64,000 nt of DNA from Paracoccaceae bacterium. Lineage in GTDB: Bacteria; Pseudomonadota; Alphaproteobacteria; Rhodobacterales; Rhodobacteraceae. The translations under genes were made by a program, and so were the position numbers. This document shows, in pieces, positions 34,537-43,812 of this stretch (the stretch's first letter is position 1; each line of letters begins with the position of its first letter). Below the pieces are notes generated by a model, which made no database searches, had not been told where the DNA came from, and saw only the letters and a list, made by a program, of their open reading frames with translations. The DNA is taken from assembly GCA_019454225.1 (NCBI GenBank), contig CP075370.1, positions 1,788,001-1,852,000 of the forward strand. Direction: 5' to 3'.

Positions 34537-36195
34537 ATGCATGGCGGGAACGTGTTCTACGAGATCGCGGGCCTTGTGATCCTTGCCGCCGGGGCCGGGT
34601 TCGTCGGCCTGATGCTGCGGCAGCCGCTGGTCGTGGCCTTCATCGCGGTCGGCATCCTGGCCGGACCGGGTGCCCTGGGGCTGGTCTCCTCGCCCGAGTT
34701 CATCGAGACGCTGAGCCAGATCTCGATTGCGGTGCTGCTGTTCCTGGTCGGGCTGAAGCTGGATCTTTCCCTGGTGAAAAGCCTTGGTCGGGTCGCCGTG
34801 GCGACGGGGCTGGGGCAGGTGGGGTTTACCGCCGTCTTCGGTTTCCTGATCTGCGTGGCCCTGGGGATCGACGCGCTGACGGCGGTCTACGTTGCGGTCG
34901 CGCTGACGTTTTCGTCTACCATCATCATCGTCAAGTTGTTGTCGGACAAGCAGGAAATCGCGGCGCTGCACGGCAGGATCGCGCTTGGATTCCTGATCGT
35001 TCAGGACCTTTTCGTGGTCTTCGCGATGATCGCCCTGTCGGCGTTCGGCATGGGGACGGGCGAGGACGGCGCGGGCGGGGGCGATGTGTTGCGGCTGGCG
35101 CTTGGCGGCGTGGGCCTGATCGCCGGGACGCTGGTCTTCATCCGCTATGCCGCCGGGCCGCTGTTGCGGCTGATCGCGCGGTCGCCGGAGCTGATGGTGA
35201 TCTTTGCGGTCGGCTGGGCGGGGGGATTTGCGGCGCTGTCGGACATGATCGGCTTTGGCAAGGAACTTGGCGGCCTGCTGGCGGGGGTTTCGCTGGCGTC
35301 GACCGAGTACCGCGACGCCATCGGATCGCGGCTGGCCAGCCTGCGGGACTTTCTGCTGCTGTTCTTCTTCATCAACCTGGGTGCGGGGCTGGACCTTTCG
35401 ACCATCGGCGCGCAGGTCTGGCCGGCTGCGGTGCTGTCGGTCTTTGTGCTGCTGGGCAACCCTTTGATCGTGCTGATCATTCTTGGGTACATGGGGTACC
35501 GGAAGCGGACCGGGTTTCTGGCCGGGCTGACGGTGGCGCAGATCTCGGAGTTCTCGCTGATCTTCATGGCGATGGGGCTGAGCCTTGGGCATGTGGAGGA
35601 AAGCGCGGTCGGGCTGGTTACCATCGTCGGGCTGATCACCATCGCGCTGTCGGTCTACATGATCACGTTCTCGCACCGACTGTACGCGCTGTGCGAGCCG
35701 TTGCTGGGCTGGGCCGAGCGGCGCGAACCGTTCCGTGAGCTGGCCGAGGAAGGGCGCGAGACGGAGGCGCCGCATGACTTTGTCATCTTCGGCCTGGGCC
35801 GCTATGGGCGACGTATTGGCAAGGCATTGACATCGCGCGGTTTTCGGGTGCTTGGCGTCGATTTCGACCCCGAGGCCCTGGCCCGATGGCGTCAGATGGG
35901 CATGGCGGGCGCGTTCGGCGATGCCACCGATCCCGAGTTCGTGGCGCATCTGCCGCTGACCGAGGTGCGGGCGGTCATTTCCGCCGTGCCGCGCGAGCGC
36001 GGTCCGCTGAGCGAGGCCGACCCGCATGTGGCGGTGGTGCAGGGGTTGCGCGCGGCGGGGTTCCGGGGTGTCGTGGCCCTGTCGGCGGGGGACGCGGAGC
36101 AGGGCGAGGCCCTGCGGGCGCAGGGCGCGGACCTGGTGCTGACCCCGTTCGAGGATGCGGCCGACCATGCGGCGGAGAAGCTGGCCCGGCTGTGA
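34537..36195 (+). CDS. Kef/CPA2-type cation:proton antiporter with TrkA-N domain
   Basis: A 552-residue membrane protein. Residues 1 to about 395 form about 12 hydrophobic segments of the CPA2 family, with GLKLDLSLVKSLGRVAVATG and the LVQDLF-type motif (FLIVQDLFVVFAM). The cytosolic end (about 405-550) has a Rossmann TrkA-N/RCK domain beginning DFVIFGLGRYGRRIGKALTSRG. It probably exchanges K+ or Na+ for H+ under nucleotide control. It follows cobT by 59 bp; no shared function is evident. Confidence 0.88.
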   Translation: MHGGNVFYEIAGLVILAAGAGFVGLMLRQPLVVAFIAVGILAGPGALGLVSSPEFIETLSQISIAVLLFLVGLKLDLSLVKSLGRVAVATGLGQVGFTAVFGFLICVALGIDALTAVYVAVALTFSSTIIIVKLLSDKQEIAALHGRIALGFLIVQDLFVVFAMIALSAFGMGTGEDGAGGGDVLRLALGGVGLIAGTLVFIRYAAGPLLRLIARSPELMVIFAVGWAGGFAALSDMIGFGKELGGLLAGVSLASTEYRDAIGSRLASLRDFLLLFFFINLGAGLDLSTIGAQVWPAAVLSVFVLLGNPLIVLIILGYMGYRKRTGFLAGLTVAQISEFSLIFMAMGLSLGHVEESAVGLVTIVGLITIALSVYMITFSHRLYALCEPLLGWAERREPFRELAEEGRETEAPHDFVIFGLGRYGRRIGKALTSRGFRVLGVDFDPEALARWRQMGMAGAFGDATDPEFVAHLPLTEVRAVISAVPRERGPLSEADPHVAVVQGLRAAGFRGVVALSAGDAEQGEALRAQGADLVLTPFEDAADHAAEKLARL

Positions 36196-36342
36196 CGGCG
36201 CAGGGTGATTCGCTTCGGGGTTAATGCATTGGAACTGCGGCAAAACCCCGGGGCCGTCCGCCGTCCCGCAGCCGTCGGTTCCGCGTATGGCATCCGTCCC
36301 GACGGCCCGTGCCCCGGGGGCGGGGTTAACGCAACGCGCGGG

Positions 36343-36798
36343 TCAGAGCGGCAGCGGCGCGTCGGGCTTGATCCGTTCCATGACGATCTGGCTTTGCACG
36401 CGGCTGACGGCGGGATGAGGCAGCAGCACCTGCTGCACCAGCCGGTTGAGCGCCACCAGATCGGCGCAGAACACGCGCAACAGGTAATCCGCCTCGCCGG
36501 TGAGGGTCCACGCGCCGGTGATTTCGGGCTGCACCCGGGTCAGGCGCACGAAGTCGCGGGCGTTCTGTTCGCTGTGGGTGGCCATCACGACGCGGATGAA
36601 CGCCTCGACGCCCAGGCCGATCCGGGCGGGATCGAGCTCGGCGCGGTAGCGGGTGATCACGCCCTCCGCCTCCAGCCGCTGGCGGCGGCGGGCGGCCTGG
36701 CTGGCGGACAGGTTCAGCCGTTCGCCGAGGTCCTGCGCGGTCAGCATGGCATTGTCCTGAATCGCGGCAAGAAGGCGCGTGTCTGTCGCGTCGATCAT
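36343..36798 (-). CDS. Lrp/AsnC family transcriptional regulator
   Basis: A 151-residue regulator with an N-terminal winged helix (DTRLLAAIQDNAMLTAQDLGERLNLSASQAARRRQRLE) and a C-terminal RAM ligand-binding domain. The start at 36798 gives the standard length; longer frames run through hppD. It is divergent from hppD with a 132-bp shared region, so it likely senses an aromatic amino acid or its keto acid and controls hppD. The ligand is inferred. Confidence 0.9.
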   Translation of the reverse strand: MIDATDTRLLAAIQDNAMLTAQDLGERLNLSASQAARRRQRLEAEGVITRYRAELDPARIGLGVEAFIRVVMATHSEQNARDFVRLTRVQPEITGAWTLTGEADYLLRVFCADLVALNRLVQQVLLPHPAVSRVQSQIVMERIKPDAPLPL

Positions 36799-36930
36799 GC
36801 GGGAATCCCTCGTTCGATGCCCAACTGATGCGAGAGATACGCGCGATTTCAGTGTCTGGAAAGAAAGAACGCGGAAAACCTGCATGTGAGATGCGGTATT
36901 CTGGCATTGACCAGAGAACAGGAGCGCATC

Positions 36931-38025
36931 ATGGGACCCTTCCCGCACCAGGCCCCGCAGGCTGTCATTTCCGAGGCGAACCCGGCTGGCACGGACGGGT
37001 TCGAGTTCGTCGAGTTCGCCCATCCCGAGCCGCAGAAGCTGCGCGACCTGTTCGCGATGATGGGCTATGCGATGACCGCCCGCCATCCGACCCGCGCCGT
37101 CGAGCTTTGGCAGCAGGGCGACATCACCTATGTGCTGAATGACGAACCCGGCAGCCATGCGCGCCGCTTTGTCGATGAGCATGGACCCTGCGCACCGTCG
37201 ATGGGCTGGCGGGTGGTCGATGCGCAGCACGCGCTGGCACATGCGGTGTCGCGCGGTGCCACGGCCTATGAGGGGGCGGACAAGGTGCTGGACGTGCCGG
37301 CGATTGTCGGCATCGGCGGGTCGCTGATCTATTTCATCGAGGCCTACCGCGACGGCGCGCACCCCTATGCGGGGTTCGACTTCGTCACCTCGCCCAAGCC
37401 GGAAGGCGTGGGGTTCCACTATCTGGACCACCTGACGCACAATGTTCACAAGGGGAACATGGACACCTGGTTCCGGTTCTATGAAGGGATCTTCGGTTTC
37501 CGGCAGATCCGGTTCTTCGACATCGAGGGCAAGTATACCGGCCTGTTTTCCCGCGCGCTGACCAGCCCCTGCGGGCGCATCCGCATTCCGATCAACGAGG
37601 ACCGGGGCGAGACCGGGCAGATCGTCGAATACCTGAAGCGCTACAAGGGCGAGGGCATCCAGCACATCGCGGTGGGCGCGCAGGACATCTATGCCGCGAC
37701 CGACGAGATTGCGGCGCGCGGGCTGAAGTTCATGCCGAAACCGCCGATGGCCTATTACGAGCTGTCGAAAACCCGGGTGGCGGGCCATGACGAGCCGATC
37801 GAGCAGATGGCGAAGCACGGCATCCTGATCGACGGCGAGGGCGTGGTGGATGGCGGCGAGACGCGCATCCTGCTGCAGATCTTCTCGAAGACCGTGATCG
37901 GCCCGATCTTCTTCGAGTTCATCCAGCGGAAGGGCGATGACGGGTTCGGCGAGGGGAATTTCCGCGCGCTGTTTGAATCGATCGAGGCCGACCAGATCGA
38001 GCGCGGCGTCCTGAAGGCGTCGTGA
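36931..38025 (+). CDS. hppD: 4-hydroxyphenylpyruvate dioxygenase
   Basis: A 364-residue iron dioxygenase that turns 4-hydroxyphenylpyruvate into homogentisate in tyrosine breakdown. Iron ligands are predicted as His167 (DHLTHNV), His245 (IQHIAVG) and Glu329 (FFEFIQRKG), with spacing like the known enzymes. ATG 36931 has AGGAG upstream (AACAGGAGCGCATC); a longer in-frame start lacks it. No homogentisate dioxygenase or fumarylacetoacetase gene is adjacent. It ends exactly where the convergent Pro/Ala-rich gene ends. Confidence 0.95.
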   Translation: MGPFPHQAPQAVISEANPAGTDGFEFVEFAHPEPQKLRDLFAMMGYAMTARHPTRAVELWQQGDITYVLNDEPGSHARRFVDEHGPCAPSMGWRVVDAQHALAHAVSRGATAYEGADKVLDVPAIVGIGGSLIYFIEAYRDGAHPYAGFDFVTSPKPEGVGFHYLDHLTHNVHKGNMDTWFRFYEGIFGFRQIRFFDIEGKYTGLFSRALTSPCGRIRIPINEDRGETGQIVEYLKRYKGEGIQHIAVGAQDIYAATDEIAARGLKFMPKPPMAYYELSKTRVAGHDEPIEQMAKHGILIDGEGVVDGGETRILLQIFSKTVIGPIFFEFIQRKGDDGFGEGNFRALFESIEADQIERGVLKAS

Positions 38026-41000
38026 TCAGCCGCGCGGCATGGCGAGCGTCAGCATCCGCCCGCTTTTCTGATAGCGCACCTCGGTCGAGGTGATGGCGGC
38101 GACCGTGCCGCCATCCACCCGGTCACCTACCCTGACCTTGGTATAGCGCCCGTTCGCGGTGCGGATCAGCGCGTGGCGGTTCGATGCGGTGCCGTAGATG
38201 CCGATCAGGTTCAGCCGGGACAGGTTGATCGCGTTGGCGAAGGTCGCCTGGCGTGCCACGTCGGCGCGGGTGGGGATGCGCGGCGCGGCGCGGGCGGCGG
38301 TGAGTTCGGGCTCGTCCTCTTCCTCGGGCTCGGCCGCGCGCGGCTGCGACGCGGGGGCGGCCGGGGCGCTGCGGGTCGCGGCGGCCTCGACCACCGGGGC
38401 GGCGCCGGTCGCGGCGGCGACGGCGGCGGCAACGGCACGGCTGAAATCGCGGGGACGGGCGGCGGGGCGGCGCGAGATCGGGACGGCCAGCGGGCTGGCA
38501 TCTGCGAAGGCCGAAGCCGTGGCGGTGGTGGCGACCAGCGAGGCCGCCTCGGCCGTGCGCCGCGCCTCTTCCGCGCGGGCGAGGATGGCGGGGCTGCGCC
38601 CGCGCGGGCGCAGCGTGGCAAAGCGCGGATCGGCGGGGGTGGTCAGCGCCGCGTCATCCTCGGCCTGCACATCGGCATCGGGCGGCGTCTCGGATGCGGG
38701 GGGCCGGGTGAGCGCGGCGGGGCGGCCTTCGGGGCGGCGGGCGGCGGCGGCGGGATCGGGCTGGAAGGCAGTGGCTTCGGTGGCGGTGGCGGGGTCTGGC
38801 GGCGGGGCCTGCGCCTGTTCGGCGGCGGGGGCGGCCTCGGGCGCGGCGGCCGGTGGCGCGGGGCGGGCCGGTGGCAGCACCGGCGGCCGCGCGGCGATCA
38901 GCCAGACACCATCGGGCGTCACGACGCCGCGCGGTCCGGCCTCGATCCGGCCATCGGTGTCGAAGGTATAGACCGTTCCGGCCGGCGGCGGCGGCATCGG
39001 CGCGGCGGGGGGCGGATCAGCCCGGGCGACCGGGCCCGGCAGGGCCATCGCGTCAAAGCCCGGGGGGGCTGCATCGTTCGAGGGAAGGAAGATTTCGGGC
39101 TGCGCGTCGGTGGCCTGCGCCTGCCGTGCGGCAGCGGTGGCGGCCACGTCGTTCAGGCCGGGGGGCGGTGCCTCGGGCGGTATCTCGACCGCCGTTTCCT
39201 CGGCCGCGGGTTCCGGGTCCGGCGGGACCTCGGCTGGGGCAGGCGGTTCGGCCTCGGCCGTGGCGTCGGCGGCCGCGACCTCGGTTCCGGCCGGATCGGC
39301 GGCGGGCGCGGGTTCGGCCACGGCCTCAGGTGCGGGTGGCGGGGCGACGGAGTCGCCCGCCGTCACCTCAAGCGGCGGCGGGGCGGTGGGCAGCGGCGCA
39401 TCGGGGGCCGGGGTTTCGGCCACCTGGACCGCAGGGTCCGGCGCGGTGTCGTCGCGCGACAGGTAGATCGAGGACCAGGCCGCGACGATGGCAAGGAACA
39501 GCAGCAGCACGCCGGTCAGCGCGAGCCCGAGATACCGGGGCTTGCCGCGCGGGGGCGCAGCGGCCTTGCGGCCAAGGCCCGTGCCGGTCGCGGGCCTGGC
39601 GGCGGGCTGTGCCGGGGCGGGGGTGGCGCCGGGCTGGGCCGGGGGGGGCAGCGGGCGGGTCTGCACGCGCTTGCCCGGGATCATGGGGGCGGTGACGGAG
39701 GTGATGATCGACTTGGCCTTGCCGCCGACCGTTGCCGTCGCGCCCGCGCGGGGCGATGCGCTGGCGCGGGGTGGCTGGGTCAGGGTGGCGGCGGCAACCG
39801 GTTCTGTCCGTGTCGCGGCGGCCGCCGGGGGCGGAACCACGGGCTGCGCGCGCGGCGCCGGTGCGGGCGGCGGCGCGACCGCCGGGCCGGTGCTGCGGGC
39901 GGCGGGCGGCGGCGCGGCGCCCCGCTGCGGTGCCGAACCGGCATCGGCGCGGCGGCGGCTGGAGAAGGAGGGCGAGGGTTCCGGCGGTGCGGTGCCTGTC
40001 GGGGTTCCGGCGGCGGCCGCGGCGGGGGCTCCGGGTGTCGCCGGGTCGGCGGTTTTCGCTGCCGCGGCCTTGCCGACCGGTGCGGCATCGGCCGAAGCCG
40101 CTGCGGTGTCGGCCGTCGCGACCTCGGGCCTGGCGAGGGGTGTGGTGTCCGGCGCGGGTTCGGCGCCAGAGGCGCGCGCGGGGGCCTTGACCCCGGCCGG
40201 ACCCGGCGCATCGGGCAGGGCCGCCGCGATGTCGGCCCCCGTCGCGGCTGCGGCGACGGGCGGCGGCGCGACATCCGCAGCCGCGGGTTTCGGATCGGGT
40301 GGGGCGACGGTTGCGCCCGCGGGTTTCGCATCCGCTGCGGCTGCGGGTTCCGGCGCGGTGGCGCTGTCCTGCGGTGGCGACGCGGTCGCGGCCGGGCGGC
40401 CAAGCGGCGGTGGCGCCAGGGGGTCGGGCTTTGGCCCGGAGACCGGGGCGGGTTCGGCCTTGGCCATGGGTGGCTCGGGCGCCGTGTCGGGCGCCGCCTC
40501 GGGCACGGCCGGGGCCGGGGGCGCGGGTTCGACTGCGGGGCCGTCGGCCGCAGGCTTGATGCCATCATCCGGCTTCGGGGCAGGGGCCGCCGTCTCGGGC
40601 GGTGGCGCGTCGCCCTCGGGCGGGGTCCGCGCGCTGTCGGTGGACGGAGTGTCGGCCGCAGGGTCCGGCGTGGCGGCAGGCGCCGCCGCGGCGGGCGGTT
40701 CGACCGGGGGCGCGCTGTCGGCGGGGGCGGTTGCCGGGGTTGCATCCGGGCCGCCCGCAATCGCCTGTGCGGGTGCGGCGGGTTCTGCCGGGGGCGCGGT
40801 CTGCGGCGCTGCGCCGCCCGATCTGTCGCGCGCGGCTGCCGCCACCTTTTCCGCGGCGAGGCGTGCCGCCTCGGTCGCCTTGGCCACCTCGGCGGCGCGG
40901 GCGGCGCGCACGTCGTCGCGTGACACGACCGCGACAGGCTGGTCGTCGCGTTCCACGGTTTCGTCCGGCGCGATCATCGCCGCCGCCGACTGCGCAGTGC

Positions 41001-41451
41001 CGAAGAACGGTTCGCCCGGGAACTGCCCGCTGTCCGGCATGGCGACGAAGCTGACCGGGTTCAGCCGGTGCTGCGTGGCAAAGGCCTCGGCCTGTTCCAG
41101 CGTCTCGCGCGCGACGACGGCGACCTGACCGTCCTCGGCCAGATCGAAGACCAGATCGTCCACCGCATAGGGCGTCATCCCGTCCAGTGCGGCGCGGACG
41201 GTCGCGCGCCGTTCGTCCGCGGTGCCGGTAGCCGGGATGCGGGTGTAGAGGATTTCCGAGGCGGGCAGAACAACCTTGGTGGTAAAGCCCTGCGGCGACA
41301 GGCCAAGAACCTTGGACCGCAGGTAGGACAGGGCTTCTTCCAGGTCGGGGCTGTCGGTGGCCACCTCGCCGACGACCATCCAGCCGCGTCTGGTGCGGCG
41401 CAGGATCCCGATCGTCTCGAAGGTCAGGGTGAGGGCGAAGTTCGGTTTCAT
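38026..41451 (-). CDS. large Pro/Ala-rich single-pass protein with GspL/PilM-like N-terminus and PilP/GspC-like C-terminus
   Basis: A 1141-residue protein, unrecognised as a named family. Residues 1 to about 155 (FALTLTFETIGILRRTRRGW, ILYTRIPATGTADERRATVRAAL) resemble the actin-like fold of GspL/PilM. A Pro/Ala-rich region of about 480 residues follows, then one membrane segment (about 640-662), more Pro/Ala-rich sequence, and a C-terminal about 80 residues (LNLIGIYGTASNRHALIRTANG, VRVGDRVDGGTVAAI) resembling PilP/GspC. The N-terminal part would be cytosolic and the C-terminal part periplasmic. Similarities are by pattern only. The start may be 18 nt further upstream (ATG 41469); neither has a clear ribosome-binding site. 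Confidence 0.7.
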   Translation of the reverse strand: MKPNFALTLTFETIGILRRTRRGWMVVGEVATDSPDLEEALSYLRSKVLGLSPQGFTTKVVLPASEILYTRIPATGTADERRATVRAALDGMTPYAVDDLVFDLAEDGQVAVVARETLEQAEAFATQHRLNPVSFVAMPDSGQFPGEPFFGTAQSAAAMIAPDETVERDDQPVAVVSRDDVRAARAAEVAKATEAARLAAEKVAAAARDRSGGAAPQTAPPAEPAAPAQAIAGGPDATPATAPADSAPPVEPPAAAAPAATPDPAADTPSTDSARTPPEGDAPPPETAAPAPKPDDGIKPAADGPAVEPAPPAPAVPEAAPDTAPEPPMAKAEPAPVSGPKPDPLAPPPLGRPAATASPPQDSATAPEPAAAADAKPAGATVAPPDPKPAAADVAPPPVAAAATGADIAAALPDAPGPAGVKAPARASGAEPAPDTTPLARPEVATADTAAASADAAPVGKAAAAKTADPATPGAPAAAAAGTPTGTAPPEPSPSFSSRRRADAGSAPQRGAAPPPAARSTGPAVAPPPAPAPRAQPVVPPPAAAATRTEPVAAATLTQPPRASASPRAGATATVGGKAKSIITSVTAPMIPGKRVQTRPLPPPAQPGATPAPAQPAARPATGTGLGRKAAAPPRGKPRYLGLALTGVLLLFLAIVAAWSSIYLSRDDTAPDPAVQVAETPAPDAPLPTAPPPLEVTAGDSVAPPPAPEAVAEPAPAADPAGTEVAAADATAEAEPPAPAEVPPDPEPAAEETAVEIPPEAPPPGLNDVAATAAARQAQATDAQPEIFLPSNDAAPPGFDAMALPGPVARADPPPAAPMPPPPAGTVYTFDTDGRIEAGPRGVVTPDGVWLIAARPPVLPPARPAPPAAAPEAAPAAEQAQAPPPDPATATEATAFQPDPAAAARRPEGRPAALTRPPASETPPDADVQAEDDAALTTPADPRFATLRPRGRSPAILARAEEARRTAEAASLVATTATASAFADASPLAVPISRRPAARPRDFSRAVAAAVAAATGAAPVVEAAATRSAPAAPASQPRAAEPEEEDEPELTAARAAPRIPTRADVARQATFANAINLSRLNLIGIYGTASNRHALIRTANGRYTKVRVGDRVDGGTVAAITSTEVRYQKSGRMLTLAMPRG

Positions 41452-41622
41452 CGCGGGCCGGTCTAGCATGGCTAAGCGGCGCGCCGGTAGCGCACGCCAC
41501 GAAATTCTTCTTTCCTACAGCAGGTTTCCGCCGAAGGAAAGCCGACCGCCCCGGCGATCCAAGGAACGGCTTGCGACCTGCGTCACAATGGGGAAGCGTC
41601 GCGCAGATCACGGAGGTTACCG

Positions 41623-42360
41623 ATGCGCCCCCAGACCACACCTGTCCTGACCACCCTTGCCCTGGCCGCGCTTGCGGCGCTGCCGCTGGTGGCCTTCGGC
41701 CTGCCCGCCCGGGCGGATGCGCCGCTGCCGCTGGCGGCGATCCCGCAGATCACGGTGACCGGCGAGGGCCAGGTCGAGGCCGCGCCGGACCTCGCGACCC
41801 TCACGCTGGGCGTGACGACCGAGGGCGTCACGGCGGCCGAGGCGCTGTCGGCCAATTCGGCGGCACTGGCCACGGTGATCGCGAACCTGCGTGCCGCCGG
41901 GATCGAGGGGCGCGACATCCAGACCTCGGGCCTGTCGCTGAACCCGGTATGGTCCAACTATTCGGGGGACCGGCCCCAGCGGATCGACCGCTATCAGGCG
42001 GTGAATGGCGTGACCGTGCGGGTGCGGGCCCTTGACGGGCTGGGGACGGTGCTGGATGCGGCGGTGAAGGACGGGGCGAACACGCTGAACGGCCTGGCCT
42101 TCGGCATGGCGGAGCCCGGCCCGCTGATGGACGAGGCGCGCAACCGCGCGGTGGCCGATGCGCGGCGCCGGGCCGAACTGCTGGCGGCGGCGGCGGGCGT
42201 GCGGCTGGGCCGGGTGCTGACGATCGGCGAGGGCGGCGGCGGCGGGATGCCGGCGCCGATGTTCCGTGCCGATGCCGCCCTGGCCAGCCCGGTGCCGGTC
42301 GAGCAGGGCGAGGTCGCGATCCGAGCCTCGGTTACCGTCGTATGGGAACTCCTGCCCTGA
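41623..42360 (+). CDS. SIMPL domain (DUF541) exported protein
   Basis: A 245-residue secreted protein. The signal peptide (about 1-31, ending ARA) is followed by ITVTGEGQVEAAPDLATLTLGV, the hallmark of the SIMPL/DUF541 family, which forms oligomers in the periplasm. The role is unknown. It is divergent from the Pro/Ala-rich gene. A hairpin follows the stop. Confidence 0.88.
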   Translation: MRPQTTPVLTTLALAALAALPLVAFGLPARADAPLPLAAIPQITVTGEGQVEAAPDLATLTLGVTTEGVTAAEALSANSAALATVIANLRAAGIEGRDIQTSGLSLNPVWSNYSGDRPQRIDRYQAVNGVTVRVRALDGLGTVLDAAVKDGANTLNGLAFGMAEPGPLMDEARNRAVADARRRAELLAAAAGVRLGRVLTIGEGGGGGMPAPMFRADAALASPVPVEQGEVAIRASVTVVWELLP

Positions 42361-42369
42361 CGGGCAGGC

Positions 42370-42396
42370 CGGGCGGGGCCATGGCGGCCCCGCCCG
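42370..42396. terminator. shared terminator-like hairpin between SIMPL gene and metY
   Basis: Two perfect 11-bp arms (CGGGCGGGGCC and its complement) with a 5-base loop lie between the convergent ends of the SIMPL gene and metY. No T run is adjacent, so strength is uncertain, but the position suggests a bidirectional terminator. Confidence 0.6.
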
Positions 42397-42402
42397 TCGC
42401 CA

Positions 42403-43683
42403 TCAGGCGTGGGCCTTGGTCAGGGCCTGATCCAGATCCGCGATGATGTCGGCCGGATCCTCGGTTCCGATCGACACCCGCACGACATTCGGCGCGGCCC
42501 CCGCGCGGATCTGCTGTTCGGGGGTCAGCTGGCGGTGGGTCGTCGAGGCCGAGTGGATGATCAGCGACCGGGTGTCGCCGAGGTTGGCCACATGGCTGAA
42601 CAGGTTCAGGTTGTTGATGAGCTTGACGCAGGCGTCATAGCCGCCCTTGAGCGCGAAGGTGAACAGCGCCCCCGCCCCCTTCGGGCAGACCTTTTCGGCC
42701 CGGTGGTGCCAGGGCGATGACCGCAGCCCCGCATAGGTCACGGTGTCCACAAGCGGGTGGCCTTCCAGCCATTCGGCGACCATCTGCGCGTTGGCGACAT
42801 GCTTCTGCATCCGCAGCGACAGCGTCTCGATCCCCATCAGCGTGTAGTGCGCGCCCTGCGGGTTCATCGTCATGCCAAGATCCCGCAGGCCCACGGCGAT
42901 GGAATGGAAGGTGAAGGCCATGGGGCCGAGCACCTCGTGGAACTTGAGCCCGTGATAGGCGGGTTCGGGATCGGCGAGCGAGGGAAACTTGCCCGAGGCC
43001 GACCAGTCGAACCGGCCGGAATCGACGATGGCGCCGCCCGTCACCGTGCCGTTGCCGGTGAGGTATTTCGTGGTCGAATGGACGACCAGCGTCGCCCCCA
43101 TCTCGATCGGGCGGCAGAGGTAGGGTGTCGCGCTCGTGTTGTCGACGATCAGCGGCAGGCCATGTTCCTCGGCGATGCGGGCAAGGACCGGAAGGTCGCT
43201 GATGTAGCCGCCCGGGTTGGCGATCGATTCGCAGAAGATGGCGCGGGTGTTCTCGTCGATGGCGGCGCGCAGGGCGTCCAGATCCTCGGTATCGACGAAG
43301 CGGGCGGACCAGCCGAACTTGCGGATCGTGTTGGTGAACTGCTGCACCGTGCCGCCGTAGAGCCGGGTCGAGGCGACGACGTTGCAGCCCGGGTTCATCA
43401 GCGGGAACAGCGCCATGATCTGCGCGGCATGGCCCGAGGAACAGCAGACCGCGCCGGCCCCGCCCTCGAGCGTGGCGATGCGTTCCTGAAGCGCCGCGAC
43501 GGTGGGGTTGGTGAGGCGCGAATAGATGTAGCCGACCTCCTGGAGATTGAAGAGCGCCGCCGCATGGTCGGCATCGCGGAAGACATAGGCGGTGGTCTGG
43601 TAGATCGGCACCTGCCGCGCGCCCGTGGCCGGGTCGGGCCGGGCGCCTGCGTGGATCTGAAGCGTGTCGAAACCATGCGTCAT
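42403..43683 (-). CDS. metY: O-acetylhomoserine sulfhydrylase (MetY-type)
   Basis: A 426-residue PLP enzyme of the Cys/Met metabolism family that makes homocysteine from O-acetylhomoserine and sulfide. Characteristic motifs are SRLTNPTVAALQERIA, CCSSGHAAQ, FCESIANPGG, LIVDNTSATP and the PLP lysine in HSTTKYLTGNG. A single gene with no clear partner. The stop coincides with a hairpin shared with the convergent SIMPL gene. Confidence 0.92.
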   Translation of the reverse strand: MTHGFDTLQIHAGARPDPATGARQVPIYQTTAYVFRDADHAAALFNLQEVGYIYSRLTNPTVAALQERIATLEGGAGAVCCSSGHAAQIMALFPLMNPGCNVVASTRLYGGTVQQFTNTIRKFGWSARFVDTEDLDALRAAIDENTRAIFCESIANPGGYISDLPVLARIAEEHGLPLIVDNTSATPYLCRPIEMGATLVVHSTTKYLTGNGTVTGGAIVDSGRFDWSASGKFPSLADPEPAYHGLKFHEVLGPMAFTFHSIAVGLRDLGMTMNPQGAHYTLMGIETLSLRMQKHVANAQMVAEWLEGHPLVDTVTYAGLRSSPWHHRAEKVCPKGAGALFTFALKGGYDACVKLINNLNLFSHVANLGDTRSLIIHSASTTHRQLTPEQQIRAGAAPNVVRVSIGTEDPADIIADLDQALTKAHA

Positions 43684-43761
43684 GGATACCTCCCTGCGTT
43701 TCGGGCGTGAGGTTAGCCGGTTGTGCCGGGGCCGCCTAGCCGGTCGTTGGCCGGAATCGAA

Positions 43762-43791
43762 CGGCCCGCCACCCTGCAGGGCAGCGGGCCG
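43762..43791 (-). terminator. terminator-like nested hairpin after gabT
   Basis: Arms CGGCCCGC and GCGGGCCG enclose the inner palindrome CCCTGCAGGG. On the minus strand it begins 22 nt after the gabT stop and is followed by TTCGATT, so it probably terminates gabT before metY. Confidence 0.6.
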
Positions 43792-43812
43792 GGATCGTTG
43801 CCGGGGCCCGGT

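Noticed and set aside
36343-37818. 491-residue version of the Lrp regulator
   Set aside because: The extra N-terminus is antisense to hppD; the 151-residue form matches the family length.
38173-40923. Long open frame (916 codons) on the plus strand opposite the Pro/Ala-rich gene
   Set aside because: It consists of Gly/Arg-rich low-complexity sequence mirroring the GC-rich repetitive minus-strand gene, with no start signal and no recognisable domain.
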